Under the pieces are notes generated by a model. The model was not told where the DNA came from, did no database searches, and saw only the letters and a list, made by a program, of their open reading frames with translations. A stretch of 15,386 nt of DNA from Paracoccaceae bacterium (GTDB lineage Bacteria > Pseudomonadota > Alphaproteobacteria > Rhodobacterales > Rhodobacteraceae): NCBI GenBank assembly GCA_016764835.1, contig JAESRD010000084.1, positions 1 through 15,386 of the forward strand, read 5' to 3'. Below, in pieces: positions 1 to 7,060 of this stretch. Every line of letters begins with the position of its first letter. Position 1 is the first letter of the stretch. Made by a program: the position numbers and the translations under genes.

Positions 1-54
1 AGCGCGCCACGGTTCATGTCGTGCGCTAGCGCGCCACGGTAGATGTCGTGCGCT
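1..54. repeat. Two tandem 27-base repeats
   Basis: Two head-to-tail copies of a 27-base unit lie at 1-27 and 28-54. They differ only at two adjacent bases (tc versus ag, about 14-15 of each unit). A decayed third start (tagcgccacca) follows near 57-67. Each unit begins AGCGC and ends GCGCT, with an inner ACG/CGT pair, so each copy could fold into a small interrupted hairpin. The array reaches the window edge, so its full length is unknown. It could be an intergenic repeat family or part of the 3' region of a gene lying further left. No function can be assigned. Confidence 0.7.
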
Positions 55-76
55 AGATAGCGCCACCACCAAGAAT

Positions 77-108
77 AAAAGGCCCCCGCTCATTGGTGGG
101 GGCCTTTT
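77..108 (-). terminator. Rho-independent terminator after matB
   Basis: A perfect 11-base inverted repeat, AAAAGGCCCCC at 77-87 and GGGGGCCTTTT at 98-108, encloses a 10-base loop. Read on the minus strand, the GC-rich stem is followed by TTTTATTCTT, a good U-tract, so it should stop transcription coming out of matB 20 bases away. On the plus strand the stem ends in TTTT followed by gcgttg, so it may also stop transcripts entering from the left. Confidence 0.9.
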
Positions 109-127
109 GCGTTGCGGGGCCGCTTAG

Positions 128-1636
128 TTAGCGCATCAGCGCTTTATGCTCTGCGCGCAGCAGGTTCTTTTGCACCTTGCCCATGGTGTTGCGCGGCAAA
201 GCCGTAGCTACCACATAAAGCCGCGGCTGTTTATAGCGTGCCATGAGCGGGGCAATGGCCACTTTTATTGCCGCAATATCAAGCCCTGCCCCGCCGCGGT
301 CTTTGGCCACCAGCACCGCGACCACGGCCTCGCCGAGATCATCATCGGGCACGCCGATCACCGCGCTCTCAAGCATGCCGGGCTGCGCGTCAAGCACCAG
401 CTCGACCTCTTTGGGGTAGATATTATGGCCGCCAGAGATGATCATATCCTTGCCCCGGCCAATGATGTGAACATATCCGTCAGCGTCGATCTTGCCCAGA
501 TCGCCGGTAATAAAGAACCCGTCCTGACGCAGCTCTTGCGCCGTCTTTTCAGGCATTTGCCAATAGCCGACAAACACATTTGGGCCGCGCACCTCTATGC
601 TGCCAATCTCGCCCTGCGCCAGCGCCGCGCCGCTCTCCGGGTCGGTTATTTTCAGCTCAACCCCCGGCAGCGGGTGGCCAACCGTGCCAGCGCGGCGCTC
701 ACCGCTATAGGGGTTAGACGTGTTCATATTGGTTTCGGTCATGCCGTAACGCTCAAGAATGCGGTGCCCGGTCAGTGCTTCAAAATCCTGGTGGGTCTCA
801 GTCAAAAGCGGCGCGCTGCCGGAGATAAACAGCCGCATCTGCGCCGTCAGCTCGCGGGTAAAGCGCGGGTCTGACAGCAGCCGCGTGTAGAAGGTCGGCA
901 CGCCCATCAGCACCGTGGCGCGGGGCATGGCGGCGATAATCGCGTCAAGGTCAAACTTGGCCAAGAACAAGGCCGCGCCCCCGGCCAACAGGGTCACATT
1001 GGTGGCGACAAACAGCCCGTGCGTGTGAAAGATCGGCAGCGCATGGATCAAGATATCGCCACTGCTAAAGTGCCATTCCTCGATCAGGGTTTGGGTGTTT
1101 GACAGCAGGTTTTCATGCGTCAACATAGCGCCTTTGGAGCGCCCGGTTGTGCCGGATGTATAGAGCAGCGCGGCCAGGTCGTTGCCTGCGCGGGCGACAG
1201 TCTCAAACGTCGCTGGCAGTTTTGCCGCCCGGTCAGCAAAGCTGCCGCTGCCGTCAGCGTTTAGGGTCTCAAGCTGCGCCTCGGTCACAGGTTTGAGCCC
1301 TGCCGCATTAGCGTCTGGGCACAAAAACAGCCCCGCCCCGCTATCTTGCAAAAAATAGCTGACCTCGCTCGCGGTATAGCCGGGGTTGAGCGGCAAAAAC
1401 ACCAACCCGGCTTGCACACATGCCGCGTAGACCGCCAAAGCCTCCGGCGATTTGTCGATCTGCACGCAGACTCTATCGCCGGGCTTTAGCCCCAGCTCGG
1501 TCAGCGCATGAGCATAGCGCCCGGCCAACTGCAAAAACGCATTATGGGTGATGTCGCCCCGGTCGGGCAGCAGCAAAAACGGGGTATCTTTGCCAATATG
1601 GCGGCCAAACAGAGCGTCAAAGAGTAAATTGGCCAT
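128..1636 (-). CDS. matB: Malonyl-CoA synthetase (MatB-type acyl-CoA ligase)
   Basis: This 502-residue cytoplasmic enzyme of the ANL (AMP-binding) superfamily should join malonate, and often methylmalonate, to coenzyme A using ATP. Seen in the sequence: the P-loop YTSGTTGRSKG (residues 159-169); the MatB-like stretches LIHALPIFHTHGLF and MRLFISGSAPLL; the signature RYGMTETNMNTSNPY; the hinge-region motif TGDLGKID; and the C-terminal PRNTMGKVQKN, whose lysine (487) is the expected catalytic lysine. These stretches and the length agree closely with characterised MatB proteins as I remember them, closer than with general fatty-acyl ligases. An in-frame ATG 19 codons upstream exists, but the start at 1636 has an AAGGAC ribosome site about 7 bases before it and gives the family N-terminus MANLLFDALF. 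It is the last gene of the tct-atuA unit, 64 bases after the DUF4387 gene. Substrate preference between malonate and a substituted malonate is not decided by sequence. Confidence 0.92.
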   Translation of the reverse strand: MANLLFDALFGRHIGKDTPFLLLPDRGDITHNAFLQLAGRYAHALTELGLKPGDRVCVQIDKSPEALAVYAACVQAGLVFLPLNPGYTASEVSYFLQDSGAGLFLCPDANAAGLKPVTEAQLETLNADGSGSFADRAAKLPATFETVARAGNDLAALLYTSGTTGRSKGAMLTHENLLSNTQTLIEEWHFSSGDILIHALPIFHTHGLFVATNVTLLAGGAALFLAKFDLDAIIAAMPRATVLMGVPTFYTRLLSDPRFTRELTAQMRLFISGSAPLLTETHQDFEALTGHRILERYGMTETNMNTSNPYSGERRAGTVGHPLPGVELKITDPESGAALAQGEIGSIEVRGPNVFVGYWQMPEKTAQELRQDGFFITGDLGKIDADGYVHIIGRGKDMIISGGHNIYPKEVELVLDAQPGMLESAVIGVPDDDLGEAVVAVLVAKDRGGAGLDIAAIKVAIAPLMARYKQPRLYVVATALPRNTMGKVQKNLLRAEHKALMR

Positions 1637-1661
1637 GGGCTGTCCTTTGGGCTGGGGTCGC

Positions 1662-1679
1662 AATATCTGTGCAGATATT
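1662..1679. promoter_or_regulatory. Inverted repeat upstream of matB
   Basis: AATATCTG-TG-CAGATATT is a perfect 8-base inverted repeat with a 2-base centre. It lies in the 64-base gap between the DUF4387 gene and matB, 25 bases before the matB start codon. It is AT-rich in GC-rich surroundings and has no following T-run, so it is not a terminator. It may be an operator for a dimeric regulator acting on a matB-specific promoter, or an RNA hairpin that separates matB expression from the upstream genes. No matching regulator gene is in the gap. Confidence 0.5.
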
Positions 1680-1700
1680 TGCCCAGCCGACAAGCCAGAA

Positions 1701-2000
1701 CTACAGGTCGATCTCGCCGATCAGCGCCGCCCATGATGCACCATGCATATCAGTATCAGCGGCCGCACCCTGCACTTGTGGGCGCGGCAGGCTAAATTTG
1801 ACGACGTTTAAATTGGCAATATCAAAACGTTTTAACACCGATGGATCGACACCAAATGCCGCCGCGATCTGCGCGGTTTTGAGCCTTGCGCTCACCGTGG
1901 CAAAAGCCTCCGTGCTGCCGCAGAAAATGTCGATGGTCAGCCAAAATGGCCCGGCGTTCTTGGAGCGGACTTTGCTCACATAGGTGCGCAGCTCAGCCAT
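1701..2000 (-). CDS. DUF4387 family protein (AtuA-associated small subunit)
   Basis: This 99-residue soluble protein has the DUF4387 pattern: an N-terminal AELRTYVSKVRSKNAGPFWLT segment, then DIFC, a helical middle (residues about 33-65) and a C-terminal RPQVQG..ADTDMHGAS stretch. The family is typically encoded immediately after, or fused to, a DUF1446/AtuA protein, which is the case here, so the two probably form one enzyme. The reaction is not known to me. An upstream TTG at 2006 is possible, but GGAGGTGA lies only 3 bases from it and about 9 bases from the ATG at 2000, which decides the start. It overlaps the end of the atuA-like gene by 8 bases, implying coupled translation and roughly equal amounts of both proteins. 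Confidence 0.85.
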   Translation of the reverse strand: MAELRTYVSKVRSKNAGPFWLTIDIFCGSTEAFATVSARLKTAQIAAAFGVDPSVLKRFDIANLNVVKFSLPRPQVQGAAADTDMHGASWAALIGEIDL

Positions 2001-3351
2001 GATCAATCACCTCCAGCCGGAACGCATCCATCGGGTCGGCAAGCTCCAGCACATGGTTCAGGGCAAATTCATATATTTGGCCGCGGTTCATCTCAGCCGG
2101 TGAGAACAGAAAGGCAAAGGTCGGCTGCTCTTCGGCGGCGGTCAGCGGATGGTGCAACAGATAGGGGTTGAGGATCTTGGCGATCTCGCTGGCGGTGGCC
2201 TCAAGCGGCGCGGTGACAATCGCGACAACGCCGATCTCGACCGGGGCGGCGGTGCGGGTCTCAAGCGGGCCAAAGCTGGCTGAATGGCCGATGAGGCGCA
2301 GCTCGAGGCTGAAATCATCGGGGCCGATGCCCAGCCTGTCGCAGACTTTGGCGCTGCATTTAGCGGTAATGTCAGCGGCCCATTCTGGCGCATGTTCAAC
2401 ATAATGTGGGTCGCGCAGCAGCACCATTGAGACGAACTGAAACCCGGCCGGACGGGCACCCTCTAGCTTAACCGTATAGATAGGGGCCGGCACCCATTTA
2501 GAGCCGGACACGCGTACAGAAGTGTCGTCGAGCGCTACGTATTGCGCCCCAGTGACATCCAAATACCCGCCCGGCTCATAGAGGATGAACGGGTCAGAAT
2601 TCTCGTAGAGCATATGCGCCGACACCGTGTGCGGCGTGGCATGCGCGCCGTCAGCAAGTGGGGTGACGGTGAAGCCGTCTTCGTCAAAATCAACCAAGAT
2701 CACGCCAGATTGCGGGTTGCTGGCGCAAAGCGCGCCGCATTCGCCAATCTTTGCGCCGTGCCAAGCCGCCCCCGGCGCGCAGCCGCGCATAATCGGCAGC
2801 GCCGCAATAATGCCCGCATCGGTGGTGCGCCCGGCAATGATAATGTCAGCGCCCGTGCGCAAAGCCAGCTCGATCTGCTCGGCCCCGGCAAGGGCGACGA
2901 TATTAGTGCAGGCCATTATGGTCGCGGCGTCGATAGCTGGCGCATTAGGCAGGGGTTTTACCCGCCCATCAGCCAGCGCTTGGGTAATCATCGCCGGATC
3001 TTGGCCACTGCGCAATACCGCGATTTTCACCGCCTGCCCGGTCTCGGTGGCGATCTCGCGGGTGATGTCGCGCATCCAGTCAACCGCGCTATCTGCGCCA
3101 CAGGTACCAGCGGTGCCGATAACCAGCGGCACGCCGGCCTCGGCCCGCGCCGCCATAAGCCCGGCCCATTCGAGCTTGATAGAGGCACGGGCATATTTTG
3201 AGACGCCGCGCCCAAGGTAAGCTGGGCCGCTATCTGTTGAGCCGCCATCGACGACGATGATATCAGGCTTTGCCGCGATCCCGCGCGCCAAAGCCACTTT
3301 ATCATAGTTGAGACCAAGCGCCCCCGAGGGGATAAGAACTCTGGTTATCAA
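1993..3351 (-). CDS. Acyclic terpene utilisation AtuA-like protein (DUF1446)
   Basis: This 452-residue cytoplasmic protein belongs to the AtuA/DUF1446 family. Family marks visible here: the N-terminal VLIPSGALG, VVDGGSTDSGPAYLG (residues about 33-47), VIGTAGTCGADSA near 77-89, AGRTTDAGI in the middle, and EPGGYLDVTGAQY around 250. AtuA was named from Pseudomonas acyclic-terpene genes, but most relatives sit in other pathways and no general reaction is established. Position between a TTT transporter and MatB suggests it acts on the imported acid rather than on a terpene. The start is a TTG: a stop codon (TGA) lies directly upstream in frame, so this TTG is the earliest possible start, and it is needed to keep the conserved N-terminus. 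AAGGG lies about 8 bases before it, and its TTGA overlaps the tctA stop by 4 bases. No membrane segment or signal peptide is seen. Confidence 0.85.
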   Translation of the reverse strand: MITRVLIPSGALGLNYDKVALARGIAAKPDIIVVDGGSTDSGPAYLGRGVSKYARASIKLEWAGLMAARAEAGVPLVIGTAGTCGADSAVDWMRDITREIATETGQAVKIAVLRSGQDPAMITQALADGRVKPLPNAPAIDAATIMACTNIVALAGAEQIELALRTGADIIIAGRTTDAGIIAALPIMRGCAPGAAWHGAKIGECGALCASNPQSGVILVDFDEDGFTVTPLADGAHATPHTVSAHMLYENSDPFILYEPGGYLDVTGAQYVALDDTSVRVSGSKWVPAPIYTVKLEGARPAGFQFVSMVLLRDPHYVEHAPEWAADITAKCSAKVCDRLGIGPDDFSLELRLIGHSASFGPLETRTAAPVEIGVVAIVTAPLEATASEIAKILNPYLLHHPLTAAEEQPTFAFLFSPAEMNRGQIYEFALNHVLELADPMDAFRLEVIDHG

Positions 3352-4853
3352 TCAGTTACCCTTTGCGGTTTCTTCAACATGCCCCGTAGGAACATAGGCG
3401 CAACAAAGCCAGCAATAGCGGCGATCCATAGACCAATGGCAATCGGTGTTGAGAACAGGAACATAGCGTCCCCGTCTGAAAGCACCATAGCACGCCGCAA
3501 AGCGTTTTCCATATTGCCACCCAAGAGGATGCCAAGGATCACCGGCACGGTCGGAATATCGAGCTTGCGCAAGATATAGCCCAGCGCGCCAAAGCCGATC
3601 ATCAACAACAGGTCAAAGTAGCTGCCTGATAGTGAGTAGATGCCGACAAAGGAGATCATTGTCACACCGGGCAGCAAGATCCGGGGCGGCACCATCAGCA
3701 CTTTGACGAAGATTTTGACCATTGGCACGTTCATGAGCAACAGCACGAAGTTGGCGATCATCAGGCTGGCGATCAGACCCCAAACAACCTCGGGCCGGTC
3801 TGTAAACAGGGTCGGGCCGGGGGTGATGTTGAGCGTCATCAGCAAGGCCAACAACACCGCTGTTGTGCCAGAGCCGGGGACGCCGAGGGTCAACATTGGG
3901 ATAAGCGCGCCGCCAGCGGCCGCATTATTGCCCGCCTCTGGTGCGGCAACACCCTTTGGCACACCCGTACCAAAACCGCCATCTTTACCGGCAATTCCCT
4001 TCTCGGTCATATAGGCCAAGAAACTGCCAAGTGAGGCGCCCGCGCCGGGCAAAATACCAGCAATAAACCCAACAACGCTAGAGCGCAGCATGGTCCATTT
4101 GGTATCATTGATGTCCTTCCAAGGGATGGTCACCTTGTCGAGCTTGACGCCAATGGAGCTGTCTTTGCCGCTGCTTTCAATGAAGAAGAACACTTCGGCA
4201 ATGGCGAAGAGACCAACGATTGCGACGAGGAAATCAACCCCATCCATCAGGTGCATATTGCCGCCGGTAAGACGCGGCATGCCCGAGTTATTATCAACCC
4301 CGACCATGGCAATGGCCAGACCGATGCACGACGCCAGCGCCGCTTTGGCTTGGTTATTAGACGCCATGCCGCCGAGCGTACAGAACGCCAGCAGGTAGAG
4401 CGCAAAATACTCAGCCGGGCCGAAAAGGTAAGCCACACGCGCAAGCATTGGTGCAAGCAGCATAAGGCCGATGGTCGCAAACAGCGCGCCAACGAAAGAG
4501 GCAACGCCCGAAAGCACCAGCGCATCGCCTGCCCGGCCCGCTTTGGCCATCGGGTAGCCGTCAAGCGTGGTCATAAGCGCTGGCTCATCACCCGGGATGT
4601 TGAGCAAGATCGACGAGATCCGCCCGCCATACATGGCACCGTAATAGACCGAGGTCATCAGCACCAAGGCGGCTGTGGCATCAAGCCCCAAAGTAAAGGT
4701 GATGGGGATGAGAATGGCCACGCCGTTTGAAGGCCCAAGCCCTGGCAGTGCGCCAATGATTGTGCCTAAGAAACAGCCGATCACGGCCAGCATTAGGGTA
4801 TAGGGTGACAGCGCGATGGAAAATCCAAGCGCGAGATTATTAAAAAGATCCAT
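3348..4853 (-). CDS. tctA: TTT transporter large membrane subunit (TctA family)
   Basis: This 501-residue inner-membrane protein is the large, roughly 12-helix subunit of a tripartite tricarboxylate transporter, which uses an ion gradient to import a carboxylate delivered by TctC. Both family signatures are present: GLGPSNGVAILIP followed by YYGAMYGGRISSILLNIPGD and TLDGYPMAKAG (residues about 38-105), and the internally related second-half motif KGVAAPEAGNNAAAGG then LIPMLTLGVPGSGTTAVLL (about 300-335). The two halves look like the inverted-topology repeat known for the family. Length is normal. The start at 4853 follows the tctB stop by 9 bases, with a rather distant AGGA as ribosome site. 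The last codons overlap the TTG start of the next gene by 4 bases. The substrate cannot be predicted from this subunit. Confidence 0.95.
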   Translation of the reverse strand: MDLFNNLALGFSIALSPYTLMLAVIGCFLGTIIGALPGLGPSNGVAILIPITFTLGLDATAALVLMTSVYYGAMYGGRISSILLNIPGDEPALMTTLDGYPMAKAGRAGDALVLSGVASFVGALFATIGLMLLAPMLARVAYLFGPAEYFALYLLAFCTLGGMASNNQAKAALASCIGLAIAMVGVDNNSGMPRLTGGNMHLMDGVDFLVAIVGLFAIAEVFFFIESSGKDSSIGVKLDKVTIPWKDINDTKWTMLRSSVVGFIAGILPGAGASLGSFLAYMTEKGIAGKDGGFGTGVPKGVAAPEAGNNAAAGGALIPMLTLGVPGSGTTAVLLALLMTLNITPGPTLFTDRPEVVWGLIASLMIANFVLLLMNVPMVKIFVKVLMVPPRILLPGVTMISFVGIYSLSGSYFDLLLMIGFGALGYILRKLDIPTVPVILGILLGGNMENALRRAMVLSDGDAMFLFSTPIAIGLWIAAIAGFVAPMFLRGMLKKPQRVTD

Positions 4854-4862
4854 GATGTGTCT

Positions 4863-5303
4863 CTATCCTAAGAAGCCGCGTGGAAAGGCCACTAGCCCAA
4901 GCCCGAGCGCATATTTGAATAGTACAAACAGGCCGATAGACAGGCCAGCGCCAGTAAGCATGGCGGGGACGGGGCGCGGCGAAATCTGGTAGCTAAGCAC
5001 AGCCGCGGCAATTGCGGTTGGCACAACAAAGCCCATTGGCCGCAATGTCAGCGCATAGGCGACAAGGACGACGATGGCGACAAGCAACGCACCAAAAGTT
5101 TTGGCAGGCGGCCAGTCGGGGTCTGGGTCAGGTTTCATAAACATAAAAAACGCAGAGAGCGCAGCGACGCAGCCAATTAATATCGGGAAAGCTTTAGGCC
5201 CGACAGGGTCTGCTAAAAAGCTGGTCTGTATTTGAGTGGCGCTCGCAATGAATGCGAGCGCCCCAAAAAAGACGACCAGACCAAAAATCCGGTCAGATGC
5301 CAT
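4863..5303 (-). CDS. tctB: TTT transporter small membrane subunit (TctB family)
   Basis: This 146-residue inner-membrane protein of about four helices (approximate residues 7-24, 34-54, 70-88 and 100-135, the last stretch probably two helices) is the small subunit of the tripartite tricarboxylate transporter. The sequence between helices 1 and 2 includes DPVGPKAFP, a common TctB feature (family pattern around GP..FP). TctB proteins are poorly conserved and are recognised largely by size, topology and position between tctC and tctA, all fitting here. The ATG overlaps the tctC stop by one base (TAATG), so translation is probably coupled to tctC. Confidence 0.92.
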   Translation of the reverse strand: MASDRIFGLVVFFGALAFIASATQIQTSFLADPVGPKAFPILIGCVAALSAFFMFMKPDPDPDWPPAKTFGALLVAIVVLVAYALTLRPMGFVVPTAIAAAVLSYQISPRPVPAMLTGAGLSIGLFVLFKYALGLGLVAFPRGFLG

Positions 5304-6271
5304 TACTGGATAACCCCCAGATCGCGGGACATGGCGGCAATCTCTTCTACGAGACCGTCAACATAACCCTGGAAGTCGCCACCAACTTTGGTGAATGGTG
5401 CAAGACCATTGGCGACCATGGCTTCTGCCCATTCGTCACTGTCAGCTACGGCTTGCAGGCGCTCTGCCCACATGTCGAAGACTTCATCAGAAACGCCAGC
5501 CGGGACATAAAGCCCACGCCAGTTTACGGCAACGACGTCATAGCCCTGCTCAACAGCGGTTGGGATATCGTCAAAGCCGGGAATGCGCTCATCAGTCAGA
5601 ACCGCAAGAACCCGAATTTCGCCAGCATTAAGGAAGCCAATGATTTCGGACATGTCGCCGGTCATTGCTTGGGTAAAGCCACCGATTGTTTGGGTGATCG
5701 CATCAGCACCACCATCAACACCGATATACTTAACGGAGGTGATGTCGGTGAAGCCCGCACGCTGCAAGATCATCAGTGGTTTGATATGGTCAAACCCGCC
5801 AACGGCAGAGCCGCCCGCAAAAGCAACCGAACCCGGATCAGCAATGATCGCGTCGATCAGATCGTTCAGTGTTTGGAATGGGCTATCGTTTGCAACAACG
5901 ATAACGCCCGGATCGGCACCAATAGCACCAACAAAACGAACCTGATCAGCGGTCATGCCAGCATAGGCGTTTTGCGCCAAACGCGTTGTTGTCGCCGAAG
6001 AGGCCGCGATGATCAGCTCGGCGTCGTCGCCGCGCTCGGTGACCACGTGGTTATAGGCAAGCCCACCACCAGAACCGGCCATATTTGTGACCTGAATAGG
6101 TGTGTCGACCACACCGATTTCATACATGATCTTGCCGATTTGGCGGCAGGTAAAGTCCCAGCCACCGCCGGGGTTAGCCGGGGCAATACATTCGTTTGCA
6201 GATGCGGCACCAGCAGCACCAACAGCCATAACGACGCTCAGCGAGAGCGCCTTGAACAGGCGTGTTTTCAT
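5303..6271 (-). CDS. tctC: Periplasmic tricarboxylate-type receptor (TctC/Bug family)
   Basis: This 322-residue exported solute-binding protein of the TctC/Bug family captures a carboxylate in the periplasm and passes it to TctAB. Residues 1-25 form a signal peptide (basic MKTRLFK, hydrophobic core, ASA cleavage site before NECIAP). The mature start CIAPANPGGGWDFTC has two cysteines (28 and 42) that could form a disulfide and a glycine-rich loop typical of the ligand pocket. NMAGSGGGLAYNHV, FVGAIGADPGVIVVAND and the GGSAVGGFDHIKP segment are further family features. The start is supported by GGGAGGA about 6 bases upstream. It is the first gene of the minus-strand operon and diverges from the response-regulator gene, the classical arrangement for a TTT system and its TctDE regulator. 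Ligand unknown; downstream matB suggests a malonate-related or larger dicarboxylate. Confidence 0.95.
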   Translation of the reverse strand: MKTRLFKALSLSVVMAVGAAGAASANECIAPANPGGGWDFTCRQIGKIMYEIGVVDTPIQVTNMAGSGGGLAYNHVVTERGDDAELIIAASSATTTRLAQNAYAGMTADQVRFVGAIGADPGVIVVANDSPFQTLNDLIDAIIADPGSVAFAGGSAVGGFDHIKPLMILQRAGFTDITSVKYIGVDGGADAITQTIGGFTQAMTGDMSEIIGFLNAGEIRVLAVLTDERIPGFDDIPTAVEQGYDVVAVNWRGLYVPAGVSDEVFDMWAERLQAVADSDEWAEAMVANGLAPFTKVGGDFQGYVDGLVEEIAAMSRDLGVIQ

Positions 6272-6284
6272 TATGTCCTCCCAT

Positions 6285-6380
6285 TTGACAGGCGGGCAAG
6301 AACCCGCGCATTGTTTAAGGGAACGTCATGAACCTGACACCAACCTGTCACGCGCGCAAACAGCCGCGCGCCCTGTTACG
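6285..6380. promoter_or_regulatory. Divergent control region with repeated TGACAGG motifs
   Basis: In the 123-base space between the divergent tctC and response-regulator genes, AACCTGACACC (6331-6341) is followed directly by AACCTGTCACG (6342-6352), two direct repeats with a period of exactly 11 bases. An inverted copy of the core, TGACAGG, lies at 6286-6292 and a looser CCTGTTAC at 6373-6380. Two half-sites in direct orientation about one helical turn apart are the usual target of OmpR-type regulators, so this is probably where the neighbouring regulator binds. A weak promoter for tctC may lie on the minus strand with a -10-like TTAAAC (about 6314-6319) just downstream of the repeats. No convincing plus-strand promoter is seen. 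Confidence 0.6.
6292..6307. other. Short hairpin in the tctC leader
   Basis: GCGGG (6292-6296) and CCCGC (6303-6307) form a 5-base stem around CAAGAA, 21 bases before the tctC start codon. It would sit in the 5' untranslated RNA of the transporter operon if the promoter is near 6315. It lacks a T-run. It might stabilise the leader or simply be chance. Confidence 0.3.
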
Positions 6381-6394
6381 GCAAAGGCGGCGCT

Positions 6395-7060
6395 ATGAGA
6401 TTTTTGCTTGTCGAAGATAACGCCGACCTCGCCCGCGCCCTGTGCCAGAGGTTCCGCAATGAGGGCCATGTTGTTGACCATGCCAGCCTGCTCGACGAGG
6501 CCGAAGCCGCCATGGCCACGGTGTCTTACGACCTGATATTGCTCGACATAATGTTGCCCGATGGCAGCGGTCTAGACTTTCTGAAGCGCCACCGTTTGGA
6601 AAAGAAAACAACCCCCGTCATTGTGCTCACCGCCCGCTCGCAAGTCTCTGACCGCGTCGGCACGCTTGATCTTGGCGCCGATGATTACATTACCAAACCC
6701 TTTGATTTTTCTGAGCTAGAGGCCCGGTGCAGGGCGGTTTTGCGGCGAAAAGGCGGGGCTGCCGTTAACACTAAAAGCTATGGCGACTTGATTCTTGATA
6801 GCGCCGCTGGCGCGCTTTTGCACCAAGGCCACCAGACAGATCTGCGCAACCGCGAGCTGCGATTATTAGAGGTTTTCTTCGGCGCGCCCGAAAATATATT
6901 CTCGAAAAACTACCTGCTCGACCGGCTGTTTTCCTTCTCTGAAGACGCCTCCGAGAACGCGATCGAAGTCTATGTTGGCCGGTTGCGCAAAAAACTAGAA
7001 GGCTCGACCGTCAGCATCGAGACCGTGCGCGGTATGGGCTACCGGATGGTCATGCGGTGA
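6395..7060 (+). CDS. tctD: OmpR-family response regulator (TctD-like)
   Basis: This 221-residue cytoplasmic transcription factor has an N-terminal receiver domain (1-115) with acidic pair E7/D8, phosphate-accepting D51 in LILLDIMLPDGSG, T79 and K101 in YITKPF. A C-terminal winged-helix DNA-binding domain (about 125-221) ends with NAIEVYVGRLRKKL and ETVRGMGYRMV, typical of the OmpR/PhoB class. It should be phosphorylated by the kinase encoded next, whose GTG start overlaps its stop (GTGA). Divergence from tctCBA is the usual arrangement for TctD-type regulators, which activate transporter genes in response to the external substrate. The start at 6395 gives the canonical MRFLLVEDN beginning; an AAAGG precedes it by about 8 bases. 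The symbol is by analogy of family and position. Confidence 0.9.
   Translation: MRFLLVEDNADLARALCQRFRNEGHVVDHASLLDEAEAAMATVSYDLILLDIMLPDGSGLDFLKRHRLEKKTTPVIVLTARSQVSDRVGTLDLGADDYITKPFDFSELEARCRAVLRRKGGAAVNTKSYGDLILDSAAGALLHQGHQTDLRNRELRLLEVFFGAPENIFSKNYLLDRLFSFSEDASENAIEVYVGRLRKKLEGSTVSIETVRGMGYRMVMR

Noticed and set aside
1..54. CRISPR array
   Set aside because: The two units are directly adjacent without spacers and differ internally; no cas genes are present.
146..874. Plus-strand open frame of 242 codons opposite matB
   Set aside because: His/Arg-rich shadow with no family likeness; matB on the other strand is certain.
1637..1693. Longer matB with 19 more N-terminal residues
   Set aside because: The ATG at 1636 has a proper ribosome site and matches the known MatB N-terminus; the extension would read through the inverted repeat.
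2542..3220. Two plus-strand open frames of about 200 codons opposite the AtuA-like gene
   Set aside because: Antisense to a well-conserved gene, no ribosome site or recognisable domain, compositionally biased (Ala, Arg, Pro).
6285..6313. Plus-strand promoter starting at TTGACA (6285-6290)
   Set aside because: The -35 match is perfect but no -10-like hexamer occurs at 16-18 bases (gcattg there); the sequence is better explained as an inverted TGACAGG regulator motif.
5252..6331. Long plus-strand open frame of 359 codons opposite tctC
   Set aside because: It lies antisense to a complete TctC gene with signal peptide and ribosome site; its translation resembles no family and reflects codon bias.
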